This document shows positions 41,960 through 50,213 of a stretch of 58,900 bases of DNA, one piece after another. The position numbers and the translations under genes were made by a program. The stretch is from assembly GCA_910586595.1 (NCBI GenBank), contig CAJUJB010000016.1, positions 1-58,900 on the forward strand, in the 5' to 3' direction. The stretch comes from an uncultured Muribaculaceae bacterium. GTDB lineage: Bacteria; Bacteroidota; Bacteroidia; Bacteroidales; Muribaculaceae. The stretch's first letter is position 1; each line of letters begins with the position of its first letter. The notes under the pieces are model-generated. The model was not told the DNA's origin and did no database searches. It was given only the letters and a program-made list of their open reading frames with translations.

Positions 41960-44900
41960 CTATTTCCGGCGGCTTATCAGGCGATAAAGTATGGGAACGA
42001 TATAGATATTGAGCAGAGTGGAGCTTACGAGGCCTCCGAGAATTACGAGGGCCATAGGGGCCTGGATCTCATTGCCGGGGCTCTGAGCCTTTACGGCCAG
42101 CGGTATGAGGGCCAGTGCCGAAGTAAGGGCCGTCATGATGATGGGGAGAAGACGGTCGGCCGATCCGCGGGCAATACGCTCATTGAGCGATACGCCTTCG
42201 GCTTCGAGGGCATTGTAGCGGCTTATGAGCAACATGCCGTTGCGCGTGCTTATACCCATCAGGGAGATGAAGCCGATGATGGCCGGAATATTCACCTCAC
42301 CTCCTGTGGCCGCGAGCATGAATATGCCTCCGATCATTGCAAGCGGCATATTGACAAGTATTACCAGAGAGGCCTTCACGCTGTGGAATTCGCCGTAGAG
42401 GAGCATGAAGATGATGAGCAGTGCGCCCAATGAGGCGAGCATAAGTGTGCGTGAGGCAGCCTTCTGGTTCTCGAACTGGCCGCCGTAAACCACATAGTAG
42501 TTTTCTGGCATATTCACGGTGGAGGCCACCCGGCTGCGTATATCATCGACGGTGCCTACAAGGTCGCGGCCTTCTACGTTGGCACTGACTATGAGACGGC
42601 GCTCGACGCCCTCGCGGTTGACCGTATTGGGGCCGGAGGAGACGCTGATGTCGGCCAGGTTTTCCAGAGGTACAGCTCCGCCGGAGGTGGCCACCGGCAG
42701 CAAGCCTACCTGGTCGATAGACGTGCGGTGTTCCTCATCGAGAATCACGGTGACTCCATAGGCGAAACCGCCGTCGTAGACTTCGCCCACGTTGCGGCCA
42801 CCCAAAGCCGTCGAGATGGTGCTTCCGAAGTTGCCCAGCGTCACACCATAGCGGGCAAGCAATTCACGGCGCGGTTTTATGAGGAGCTGAGGACGCTCAA
42901 CCTGCTGCTCGATGTTGACATCTACGGCACCGGGTACTTCGTCGACAATTTCCTTTATCTGGCGTCCGATGGCGAAGAGGGTGTTGAGGTCGGGGCCGAA
43001 AATCTTGATGGCAATCTGCGACTGGGCGCCCGACAGCATTGCGTCGATGCGGTGGGAGATGGGCTGGCCTATCTCAATCACGGCTCCGGGTATTTCTGCG
43101 AGTCGTGCGCGCAGGTCGGCGCTCACTTCATGACGCGACCGGTCGGTGAGGCGGTAGGGCGCCTCAATCTCTGATACGTTGACGCCGAGTGAGTGCTCAT
43201 CAAGTTCCGCGCGGCCTGTCTTGCGTGCCACGGTGAGCACTTCGGGCGTCTCGAGTATTATGCGTTCTGCCTCGCGCCCTATGCGGTCGCTTTCGTCGAG
43301 CGATATGCCCGGGAGGGTGCTGACGTTGATTGTGAACGACCCTTCGTTGAATGGGGGAAGGAAGCCACTGCCAAGGCTGAGGAATACCCCGGCGGCCACG
43401 GCGAATAATCCACCGGTGGCCCACAGCAGGGCTTTGCCGTGTTTCTCGACCCATACGAGCGAGCGGCTGTAGGCGGCATTCAGCGTGCGTGTCAGTTTGG
43501 GCTCGCGCGATAGCCGCGCATTGTCTTTGGCTGAGCCGAGCAGGAAGCTACACAGCACAGGTGTAAGTGTAAGCGCCACTATGGTCGAGGCTGCCAGCGA
43601 GACTATGAAGGCCACACCGAGAGGCTTGAGCATGCGCCCTTCCATGCCTTGCAGGAAGAACAGAGGCAGGAATGCGGCGGTGATGATAAGGGTGGAGTTG
43701 AAGATAGGCATGCGCACCTCGGCCGAGGCGTGGAATACGACCTCGGTCATCGGGCGACGCTCATCTGGTGGCAAGGCCCGGTTCTGCCGCAGACGCTTGT
43801 AGACGTTCTCCACATCCACTATGGCGTCGTCTACGAGGCAGCCGATGGCTATGGCAATGCCGCCGAGACTCATGGTGTTGACGCTGTAACCGAATGCGTG
43901 GAGGATCAGCACTGATATGATGATCGACAAAGGCAGCGCAATGACAGAGATGACGGTGGTGCGCACGTTCATCAGGAAGATGAACAGGATGATGATTACG
44001 AAGAAGGCACCTTCGATAAGTGAGCTCTGCAGATTGCCGATTGCGGCGTCGATAAAATCGCTCTGGCGGAAAATATCGGTCGATACGGTGACGTCGGCAG
44101 GCAATGTGGCCCGGATTGACTGGAGTTCACTGTCGATTGCGGCGGTAAGTTTCTTGGTGGCCGCTCCGGGTTGCTTGGTGACGGTGATTATCACTGCCGG
44201 TGTACTCTTCACCGATGCCACACCTATGCGCGGCAAGCGTCCGCCCATCTCTATGTCGGCTATGTCGCTGAGGGTGATGATTCCGTTTTCGTCGGCGCGA
44301 ACCACCGACTGGCCGAGTGCATTGCAGTCGGAGGTATTGATCTGTGCTTTGACTATGTATTCGTTGCCGTAATCGTAGACTGCGCCTCCGCCGGCATTGG
44401 CGTTGAAGCCTTCGGTTGCGTCGACCACATCCTGCACGCTTACTCCGTAGGCGAGCATACGCTCCGGATTAAGTTTGATCTGATACTCTGGTGCGTCACC
44501 TCCGATAACCGATACCTGCGAGACGCCGCCCAACGAGAGGAGGCGGGGGCGCAAAGTGCGCTCGGCCAGGCGCCGCAGCTCCAGCATGGATGTGGAGTCG
44601 GCTGTGAGGCCTATGATCATCATCTCGCCGAGGATAGACGACTGAGGGCCCATGACGGGATTTGCCACACCTTCCGGCAGATTCTCGGCGGCGGCATCGA
44701 GGCGCTCGGCGACAATCTGACGCGCGGTGTAGATGTCGGTTCCCCAGTCGAATTCCACCCATACCACCGAGAAGCCGGCGGTAGATGACGAGCGCACACG
44801 CCGCACGCCTGTCGAGCCGTTGACAGCTGTCTCGATCGGGTATGACACGACCTGCTCAACCTCCTCGGCTGCCAGCCCCGGAGCTTCGGTCATGACGACT

Positions 44901-45040
44901 ACAGTGGGGGCGTTGAGGTCGGGGAAAATGTCGACGTCCATTTTCAGCAGAGTGGCTGTGCCGGCCACAAGGAGGAGTGCCGTGATGATGAGCACGGCAA
45001 GACGGTTGTGCAGCGATAAGCGTATTATTCTGTTGAGCAT
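41960..45040 (-). CDS. CusA/CzcA-type heavy-metal RND efflux pump
   Basis: A 1026-residue inner-membrane pump with 12 helices, one at the N-terminus and one before each of two large periplasmic loops. Family features are NRLAVLIITALLLVAGTATL, DIFPDLNAPTVVVMTEAPGL, the helix-4 proton-relay cluster in GCLVDDAIVDVENVYKRL near residue 405 with the Asp/Glu set typical of metal pumps, and a C-terminal FISLMGISTRNGMLLISRYN. It should export Cu, Ag, Zn, Co or Cd with a periplasmic adaptor and an outer-membrane channel. The adaptor lies 13 bases upstream on the same strand. No outer-membrane channel gene is next to it. Confidence 0.94.
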   Translation of the reverse strand: MLNRIIRLSLHNRLAVLIITALLLVAGTATLLKMDVDIFPDLNAPTVVVMTEAPGLAAEEVEQVVSYPIETAVNGSTGVRRVRSSSTAGFSVVWVEFDWGTDIYTARQIVAERLDAAAENLPEGVANPVMGPQSSILGEMMIIGLTADSTSMLELRRLAERTLRPRLLSLGGVSQVSVIGGDAPEYQIKLNPERMLAYGVSVQDVVDATEGFNANAGGGAVYDYGNEYIVKAQINTSDCNALGQSVVRADENGIITLSDIADIEMGGRLPRIGVASVKSTPAVIITVTKQPGAATKKLTAAIDSELQSIRATLPADVTVSTDIFRQSDFIDAAIGNLQSSLIEGAFFVIIILFIFLMNVRTTVISVIALPLSIIISVLILHAFGYSVNTMSLGGIAIAIGCLVDDAIVDVENVYKRLRQNRALPPDERRPMTEVVFHASAEVRMPIFNSTLIITAAFLPLFFLQGMEGRMLKPLGVAFIVSLAASTIVALTLTPVLCSFLLGSAKDNARLSREPKLTRTLNAAYSRSLVWVEKHGKALLWATGGLFAVAAGVFLSLGSGFLPPFNEGSFTINVSTLPGISLDESDRIGREAERIILETPEVLTVARKTGRAELDEHSLGVNVSEIEAPYRLTDRSRHEVSADLRARLAEIPGAVIEIGQPISHRIDAMLSGAQSQIAIKIFGPDLNTLFAIGRQIKEIVDEVPGAVDVNIEQQVERPQLLIKPRRELLARYGVTLGNFGSTISTALGGRNVGEVYDGGFAYGVTVILDEEHRTSIDQVGLLPVATSGGAVPLENLADISVSSGPNTVNREGVERRLIVSANVEGRDLVGTVDDIRSRVASTVNMPENYYVVYGGQFENQKAASRTLMLASLGALLIIFMLLYGEFHSVKASLVILVNMPLAMIGGIFMLAATGGEVNIPAIIGFISLMGISTRNGMLLISRYNALEAEGVSLNERIARGSADRLLPIIMTALTSALALIPLAVKAQSPGNEIQAPMALVILGGLVSSTLLNIYIVPILYRLISRRK

Positions 45041-45053
45041 GGCTGGAGCTGTA

Positions 45054-46172
45054 TCAATGGTTGTGTGTGTGGCCCTGGGGTGCTACGGCAGAGGTCTCGG
45101 CGAGTCGCACGGCTGAGACACCTTCGGTGACTACTACTGATCCGGGTTCGAGGCCTCCGGTTATCTCGGCACGCAGGCCGTCGCTCTCCCCTATGGTGAC
45201 GGGTTGCTTGGCGAAGTGCTCGCCGCCAGTGTGGAGATATACGAAGAAGGTGCCCTGCTGCTCTGAGAGAGCCGATACGGGCACAGTGATCACGCCTTCG
45301 CGTTCAGAGCCGATAAGATATGCTGTGAAAGGTGTGCCCGCCGGTTGACCGACGCCGCTTGCAGTGAAGTAGACAGGAATATAGCCGCCTGCGGCATTAG
45401 CTGAGGATGTGGCGCTGCCGGTGCGTCGGCCTCCGCGGTCGCTCACGGTGAAGGTCGTTCCGGCTGGAAAATCGGCTGTGAGGTCGGTAAACTCGGCTGC
45501 ACGTGAGTAATATCTGCGAGGGAGATCGACGCGCAGCACCGATCCGTCGCTCTTGCCGAGTGAGGCTATTGGGCTGCCGTCGCCTACATACTCACCCTCT
45601 TTGGCGGTGAGGGCCGTGATTGTGCCGGTGATGGGGGCGGTGACGCGACCGCTGGCGGCAGCCGGGCTGAAGGCTGCCTTAGCCTTTGCCACTTCGGCCT
45701 GCGCTGCGAGCAATTCGCCCTGGGTGGCGAGACGCTCGGTGTAGAGGTCTTCTACGCGGGCAAGCTCAGCCTGAGCACTCTCCAGGGCGGCTTTTGCAGC
45801 TGCATTTGCATCACCTCCTGATATGCCAGAGGCGTCGATAGTGGCGATGAGCGCTCCACGGGTGACTGTCTTGCCGGGTTCGATGCCCGGTGCATAGCGT
45901 AGTATGCCTGCGGTAGGGGTGGAGGCTATGGCATCGTCGCCACTTGACTGCGTGACCTGGCCGGCGGCTTTTACCACAGCATGGAACGGCCCCGGAACTA
46001 TAGTGTCGGTCTTTACACCGAAGCGGGCGGCGGCATCTTCATGGAGAACGATCACTCCAGGCGCGTGCTCATGGGTCTCGGCCTCGGTGTGGCCGTGTTC
46101 TTCATGGGAGTGTGAGCAGCTCCAGGTGAGTGCGGATATAGCTGTAAAAAGTATAATTATGCGTGTTTTCAT
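45054..46172 (-). CDS. RND efflux periplasmic adaptor, His-rich lipoprotein
   Basis: A 372-residue membrane-fusion protein. A lipoprotein signal (ALTWSC, Cys near residue 19) is followed directly by a histidine-rich stretch (HSHEEHGHTEAETHEHAPG), and the C-terminus ends GHTHNH, so metal binding at both ends is likely. Between them are the adaptor parts: lipoyl/barrel-sandwich halves (IASTPTAGILRYAPGIEPGK and SGRVTAPITGTITALTAKEG), a helical hairpin (ALESAQAELARVEDLYTERL) and a beta-barrel with the membrane-proximal end. I use the ATG at 46172; a start at 46205 would lie upstream of the promoter box 46194-46201. It is the first gene of the metal efflux operon and heads the pump gene. Confidence 0.93.
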   Translation of the reverse strand: MKTRIIILFTAISALTWSCSHSHEEHGHTEAETHEHAPGVIVLHEDAAARFGVKTDTIVPGPFHAVVKAAGQVTQSSGDDAIASTPTAGILRYAPGIEPGKTVTRGALIATIDASGISGGDANAAAKAALESAQAELARVEDLYTERLATQGELLAAQAEVAKAKAAFSPAAASGRVTAPITGTITALTAKEGEYVGDGSPIASLGKSDGSVLRVDLPRRYYSRAAEFTDLTADFPAGTTFTVSDRGGRRTGSATSSANAAGGYIPVYFTASGVGQPAGTPFTAYLIGSEREGVITVPVSALSEQQGTFFVYLHTGGEHFAKQPVTIGESDGLRAEITGGLEPGSVVVTEGVSAVRLAETSAVAPQGHTHNH

Positions 46173-46193
46173 AGTCAGTGATGGTTGCTCCGG

Positions 46194-46201
46194 CAAAAAT
46201 A
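46194..46201 (-). promoter_or_regulatory. -7 box for the metal efflux operon
   Basis: TATTTTTG on the minus strand, 21 bases before the adaptor ATG at 46172. Confidence 0.55.
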
Positions 46202-46274
46202 GCAATTATCCTGAGTGTGCGTCTTGCATAATTCGGGGAGAGGGAGGGTAGGATGGGGTAGGTATGGAAAAAGA

Positions 46275-46300
46275 AACGGCCCGACAAATGCCGGGCCGTT
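46275..46300 (-). terminator. Intrinsic terminator of ppiD
   Basis: A 9-base stem (AACGGCCCG at 46275-46283 with 46292-46300) and an 8-base loop, followed on the minus strand by TTCTTTTTCC. It lies 22 bases after the ppiD stop. Confidence 0.88.
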
Positions 46301-46321
46301 GGTGCTTATGAGGTGTGAGGC

Positions 46322-48421
46322 TTATTCGCCTACTGCCTGTACGAAGTTGAGTGAGCGATTGTCGACTGCGTCCTTGCCGAGGAGGAGGGGCAGAGGCGAC
46401 TGACGGCGGTTGAGACCGAAGGTTGTGTTGAATCGGTTGCCGTATTCAGCTTCGTTGAAGGGGCGGTTGTCGGTGTTGATTTCGCGTACTTCGAATACGA
46501 GTACACCGCGGTTGCCTTTGACGGGGCCTACGAGTTTGCCCTTCTCAGCCGATGCGATGGCACCCTGGAGTGCGCTCTCGTTGATGCCGATTGAGAGGAG
46601 GGTGGGGCTTGTGATGTTGACGTTGCCTTCCGATACTTCGGCGCCCATGAGCTTGGCATAGCCTTCGAGATCGTTGGCTTTGCCGGCATAGTCGGCCATG
46701 AGTTTGTCGGCCTTCTTGCCGTTACGAGCCTGTGCGGTGAGGCGGGTCTTGATGGCGGGGCTGGTGTAGGGGAGGTAGTCATCGTAGATGTCTTTTACAG
46801 CCACTGCGATGAGGTAGCTCTGCTTGTCGTCCTGCATCATAGGAGATACCTGACCTTTCTTAGCGTCCATAGCCCACTTCACGAAGCGGCGGCTGTCGCG
46901 GGCGTTGCCGATACCGGTCGACGATGCGCTTACCTGGTCGGTAAGGATGGAGTAACCGGCTTCGGTGGCGTTTTCAGCAAATTCGCCAGCAGAAGAGTTG
47001 TTGCTTACATATGTGCGGAGGGCGGTTGCGAGGTCGGTGAGGGTCTGCTGCGAGGGGTCAACAGTAAACTCGATGGTGGCTACGTCGTAGAAGTTTACGG
47101 GAGCTTTGCGGCGGTTGACTTTGTAGACAGCGCCTGCGGGCTGGCCCTGGATAGTGTCGGTAAGCACGAATGCACGGCCTACGGTTGCGTTTTCGAGGGC
47201 TTCTTTAGTCTTAGCGTCGAGGCCGATACCTTCGAGGGGAGTCCAGATGCTGTCCTGGCCCTGCATGGTCACGCCGTCGGAGAGAGATGCGAAGGTTGCG
47301 CCGCCGTTGATCACGCCTGCGAGGCTGTCGAGGTCAACGCCTGCCACTGCGCGGAGCACTGAGATGTTGATCGAGTCAATGCCTGTGGTTACGTCGAGGA
47401 TCTTGGCGAGAGTGTAGGTGTCGTTGTCGCGGTTGATGAGTTTTGCAGTGCCTTTCTCATTTTCGGTGAGGAAGGTGCGGAGACGCTGGTCGGTAACCTG
47501 CGAGAGGGGCGCGTTGGCGGTCGAAACGATGAAGCGGGTATCAGAAGCCACGCCTTCGGTGCCGGGAGTCTCGTTGAGGGCGATGATGGCGTTCTCAACA
47601 GCCTGCTGGCCTTCGATGCGGTCGGCCTGCGAGGGCTCGATGGCTACGTAGATGTAGTCAATCTCGCGGGTTTCTTCGTCGAGGCGGTAGTTAGCCTTTT
47701 CCTGGTTCCAGAGGGCCTTTACGTCGGCGTCAGAGAAGTCGATGTCGTCATCAGAGATGCCGGCTACGTCTTTGTTGACGTAAGCGATGTGGCGTGTTGT
47801 GGCGTTGTCGTCGTAGTAGCTCTTGGCGTCGAGTTTGTTGTAGGTGTAGAGGCCGGTGACGAGGCTCATGAACTTCTGGTTGAGCATAGTGTTCTCGAGG
47901 TCCTGTTCCTGGGCAGCCCAGATGCGGCGGAGTTCTTCGCTTACTTCGGGGCGGAGGCCATATTTAGCGGGGTTCTGCATTGCGTCGAATACAGTTACGC
48001 CTGATGCGTCGGGGAGCTGGAGCTGCTGTGCCAGATAGTAGATCATCTGCTGAGCGGCGGGATGGGGAGTGGCACCGGTCATGGCTTCGGTGAGTTCCTT
48101 GTCGGTGACGGTGATGCCGAGCTCGCCGTATTCTTTCTTGAGGAGCTGCTCGGTGAGGAGGCCCTGGATGACGTTCTGGGTGAGCACGTCGTTGCTGTAG
48201 TCGCGGCCCTGGTTGCGGAGCTGTTCGCCAGCCTGGGCGAGACGGTTCTGGTAGTCCTGATACTCTACGCTTACGCCTCCGGCTTTAGCCACGGTGGTGG
48301 GATGGCCGAAGTAGGTGCGACCAGAGGTAAGGAAGTCGCCCAGAATGAATGCAAGAAGTGCTACTATGATAATTACGAACAGCAGCACTGACTTGTTCCT
48401 GATTTTTTCTAAGGTTGCCAT
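46322..48421 (-). CDS. ppiD: PpiD/SurA-like peptidylprolyl isomerase
   Basis: A 699-residue envelope foldase anchored by one N-terminal helix (RNKSVLLFVIIIVALLAFIL, about residues 8-27) with the rest periplasmic. The SurA-N-type chaperone region follows (VEYQDYQNRLAQAGEQLRNQ, then LLTEQLLKKEYGELGITVTD). The middle parvulin-type segments (IDYIYVAIEPSQADRIEG, then LRAVAGVDLDSLAGVINGGA) are divergent, so isomerase activity is uncertain while chaperone function is likely. A second chaperone-like domain ends the protein. I start it at 48421 (MATLEKIRNK), since the promoter at 48463-48494 overlaps the extension that would begin at 48505. It is a single-gene unit with its own promoter and terminator. 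Confidence 0.92.
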   Translation of the reverse strand: MATLEKIRNKSVLLFVIIIVALLAFILGDFLTSGRTYFGHPTTVAKAGGVSVEYQDYQNRLAQAGEQLRNQGRDYSNDVLTQNVIQGLLTEQLLKKEYGELGITVTDKELTEAMTGATPHPAAQQMIYYLAQQLQLPDASGVTVFDAMQNPAKYGLRPEVSEELRRIWAAQEQDLENTMLNQKFMSLVTGLYTYNKLDAKSYYDDNATTRHIAYVNKDVAGISDDDIDFSDADVKALWNQEKANYRLDEETREIDYIYVAIEPSQADRIEGQQAVENAIIALNETPGTEGVASDTRFIVSTANAPLSQVTDQRLRTFLTENEKGTAKLINRDNDTYTLAKILDVTTGIDSINISVLRAVAGVDLDSLAGVINGGATFASLSDGVTMQGQDSIWTPLEGIGLDAKTKEALENATVGRAFVLTDTIQGQPAGAVYKVNRRKAPVNFYDVATIEFTVDPSQQTLTDLATALRTYVSNNSSAGEFAENATEAGYSILTDQVSASSTGIGNARDSRRFVKWAMDAKKGQVSPMMQDDKQSYLIAVAVKDIYDDYLPYTSPAIKTRLTAQARNGKKADKLMADYAGKANDLEGYAKLMGAEVSEGNVNITSPTLLSIGINESALQGAIASAEKGKLVGPVKGNRGVLVFEVREINTDNRPFNEAEYGNRFNTTFGLNRRQSPLPLLLGKDAVDNRSLNFVQAVGE

Positions 48422-48462
48422 TGTATGATAAGTGGTTTTATTATTTTCTTGGTAAAAGCGCA

Positions 48463-48494
48463 CAAAGATACGCTTTTTTTGCCATAACATCAAA
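48463..48494 (-). promoter_or_regulatory. Full Bacteroidetes promoter of ppiD
   Basis: On the minus strand TTTG at 48494-48491 and TATCTTTG at 48470-48463 are separated by 20 bases, the expected spacing. Transcription should begin near 48456. Confidence 0.75.
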
Positions 48495-48628
48495 AGTCGG
48501 GGCAAAAAAGTGCCGTTATTCCCTTTCTACAGCCCTTTTGGGGGCGCTTTGCTGCCTTCTAAGGTTTGTCATATGCGGCAAACCGCATTACATTGACGTT
48601 CGTTGTAGGATAATTTCCGATAAAATTT

Positions 48629-48659
48629 GGGTGCCCGTCTGCTCGCGCAGAGGGCACCC
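48629..48659 (-). terminator. Intrinsic terminator of the SusC/SusD operon
   Basis: GGGTGCCC at 48629-48636 pairs with 48652-48659, and an inner TCTGC/GCAGA continues the stem with one bulged base. On the minus strand AAATTTTATC follows. It sits 36 bases after the SusD stop. Confidence 0.85.
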
Positions 48660-48694
48660 GAGATCATGCTGTATGAGAAAACTGTATACCTCCG

Positions 48695-50161
48695 TCAGCG
48701 GCTTCCACCGAAGAGCCACACGTTCTCGGTGAAGATATAAGTTCCGGCGCTGTTGCCCGAGCCGAAAGCTTCGGCCACTGAGGGGTTGGAGACAACATCA
48801 CTGTTGCCGTATGGGAGACGGAGAGGCCATTGGTTCTGGCCAGCTTGGATGTTGCAAGGGTTGAGGAGGGTGATGTATTCGTGTCCGAGGGCCTTGCAGC
48901 GGCGTAGGTCGTTGTAGGTCTGTACCTGCTCGTCGCGTGCCTGGGCTATGAATTTCTGGGTGAGGATTTCGCCCAAAGTGTGTTCGCCGAGGGCTGCGAT
49001 ATAGTCGGCAGGGTCGGGCAGTGTCTCGAGGGCCGCATCGGCATAGTCGGCGAAGGATGCCGCGATACCTGCCTCGAAGTTGGCGGTCGGATCGCCCGAT
49101 GTACGGGCCTTGGCTTCGGCGAGGATGAAGTGAAGCTCGCTCAGACTGAAGATATGGAGCTGTGCCGCGCCATTCTCAAGCCACATGGGGAGGCCTACGG
49201 TCTCGGTACTTTTGGCAAGCACGGCGTCACCAGCGGGAGCCGAGGCATAGCCCGACCCGAAGGCATCCCATGCATAGATATCGAGGCGTGGGTCGTCGCG
49301 CTCGGCCATGAGGTCGGCGGTGGTGCCGTTGGCGCCGATGTAATATCGGCTCCAGTTGTATGCGGCCCATGAGTTGTCGCAGTCAACACCGTTAAATATC
49401 GAAAGCTGGGCGCCATTGAATCCTGCGGCGAGGGCAGCCTCACCGGCAGTGATGGCTTCGGCCAGAGCTCCGCTGTCGCGAACCGACATGTTGAGCATCA
49501 ATCGGGCTTTTACGGCGTAGGCCAGTCCGAGCCAGCTGCCGGGGTCGCCACCGTAGAGCACGTCCTGTGCGCCGGTGTTGTTGATACCTTCTGCCTGGGC
49601 CTGCTGGAGGAGCGAGATGGCGGTGCCGATGCGAGCGATGAGGTCGGCATAGATGTCTTGCTGGGCATCGAGTTTAGGCTGGTCGGTGACGAGCGCTTCA
49701 GAGTAGGGGATGTCGCCGTGCAGGTCGGTGAGGAGCTCGAAGTTGAGTACCCACAGGGTCTGGGCTATGCCGAGGAGGTCGGGCTCACCGGCATTCAGAC
49801 CTCCGTCGGCGCATTTGCCGATAATCTGGTAGATGTTGTTGAGGTTGCCATATACGCCGTTCCACTCGTTGTCGAATGTGGAGCTGGCTGCGGTCTCGCC
49901 TGCCATTCGGAGCTCGGCTTTCATAGCCTGGTTGTTGCCGGTGCCGAAGGTCTGCTCGGTGTATGAGCTTACGTACCAGGCGTAGGCCCCGCCCCAGCCC
50001 GAGTAGGCTGTGGCCACGATGGCGTCGGTGACCTGGAATTTAGCGTTTACAGCGCTTGCGGGCGGATTTGCCTCGTCTTTGTTGATGTTATCCATCACGT
50101 CTTCGGTGCAGGCGGTGGCGGCCAGCCCGATGACTGCCATATATATAAGTTTCTTCAACAT
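48695..50161 (-). CDS. SusD/RagB-like nutrient-binding lipoprotein
   Basis: A 488-residue surface lipoprotein (lipobox in GLAATAC, Cys near residue 18). Helical TPR-like segments typical of SusD proteins are seen in LTDLHGDIPYSEALVTDQPK, LLQQAQAEGINNTGAQDVLY, WLGLAYAVKARLMLNMSVRD and LSELHFILAEAKARTSGDPT, with the C-terminal LPYGNSDVVSNP. The pattern fits the SusD-like_2 subgroup (SusD/RagB nutrient-binding lipoproteins). It caps the SusC channel on the outer surface and delivers oligosaccharide or peptide. It follows SusC by 52 bases and is followed by a terminator. No hydrolase is linked, so the substrate is not known. Confidence 0.94.
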   Translation of the reverse strand: MLKKLIYMAVIGLAATACTEDVMDNINKDEANPPASAVNAKFQVTDAIVATAYSGWGGAYAWYVSSYTEQTFGTGNNQAMKAELRMAGETAASSTFDNEWNGVYGNLNNIYQIIGKCADGGLNAGEPDLLGIAQTLWVLNFELLTDLHGDIPYSEALVTDQPKLDAQQDIYADLIARIGTAISLLQQAQAEGINNTGAQDVLYGGDPGSWLGLAYAVKARLMLNMSVRDSGALAEAITAGEAALAAGFNGAQLSIFNGVDCDNSWAAYNWSRYYIGANGTTADLMAERDDPRLDIYAWDAFGSGYASAPAGDAVLAKSTETVGLPMWLENGAAQLHIFSLSELHFILAEAKARTSGDPTANFEAGIAASFADYADAALETLPDPADYIAALGEHTLGEILTQKFIAQARDEQVQTYNDLRRCKALGHEYITLLNPCNIQAGQNQWPLRLPYGNSDVVSNPSVAEAFGSGNSAGTYIFTENVWLFGGSR

Positions 50162-50213
50162 AGTTGTGTCGTGGAGTTATATTTAGATATTATACCTTGG
50201 TGTGTGGCGTTGA

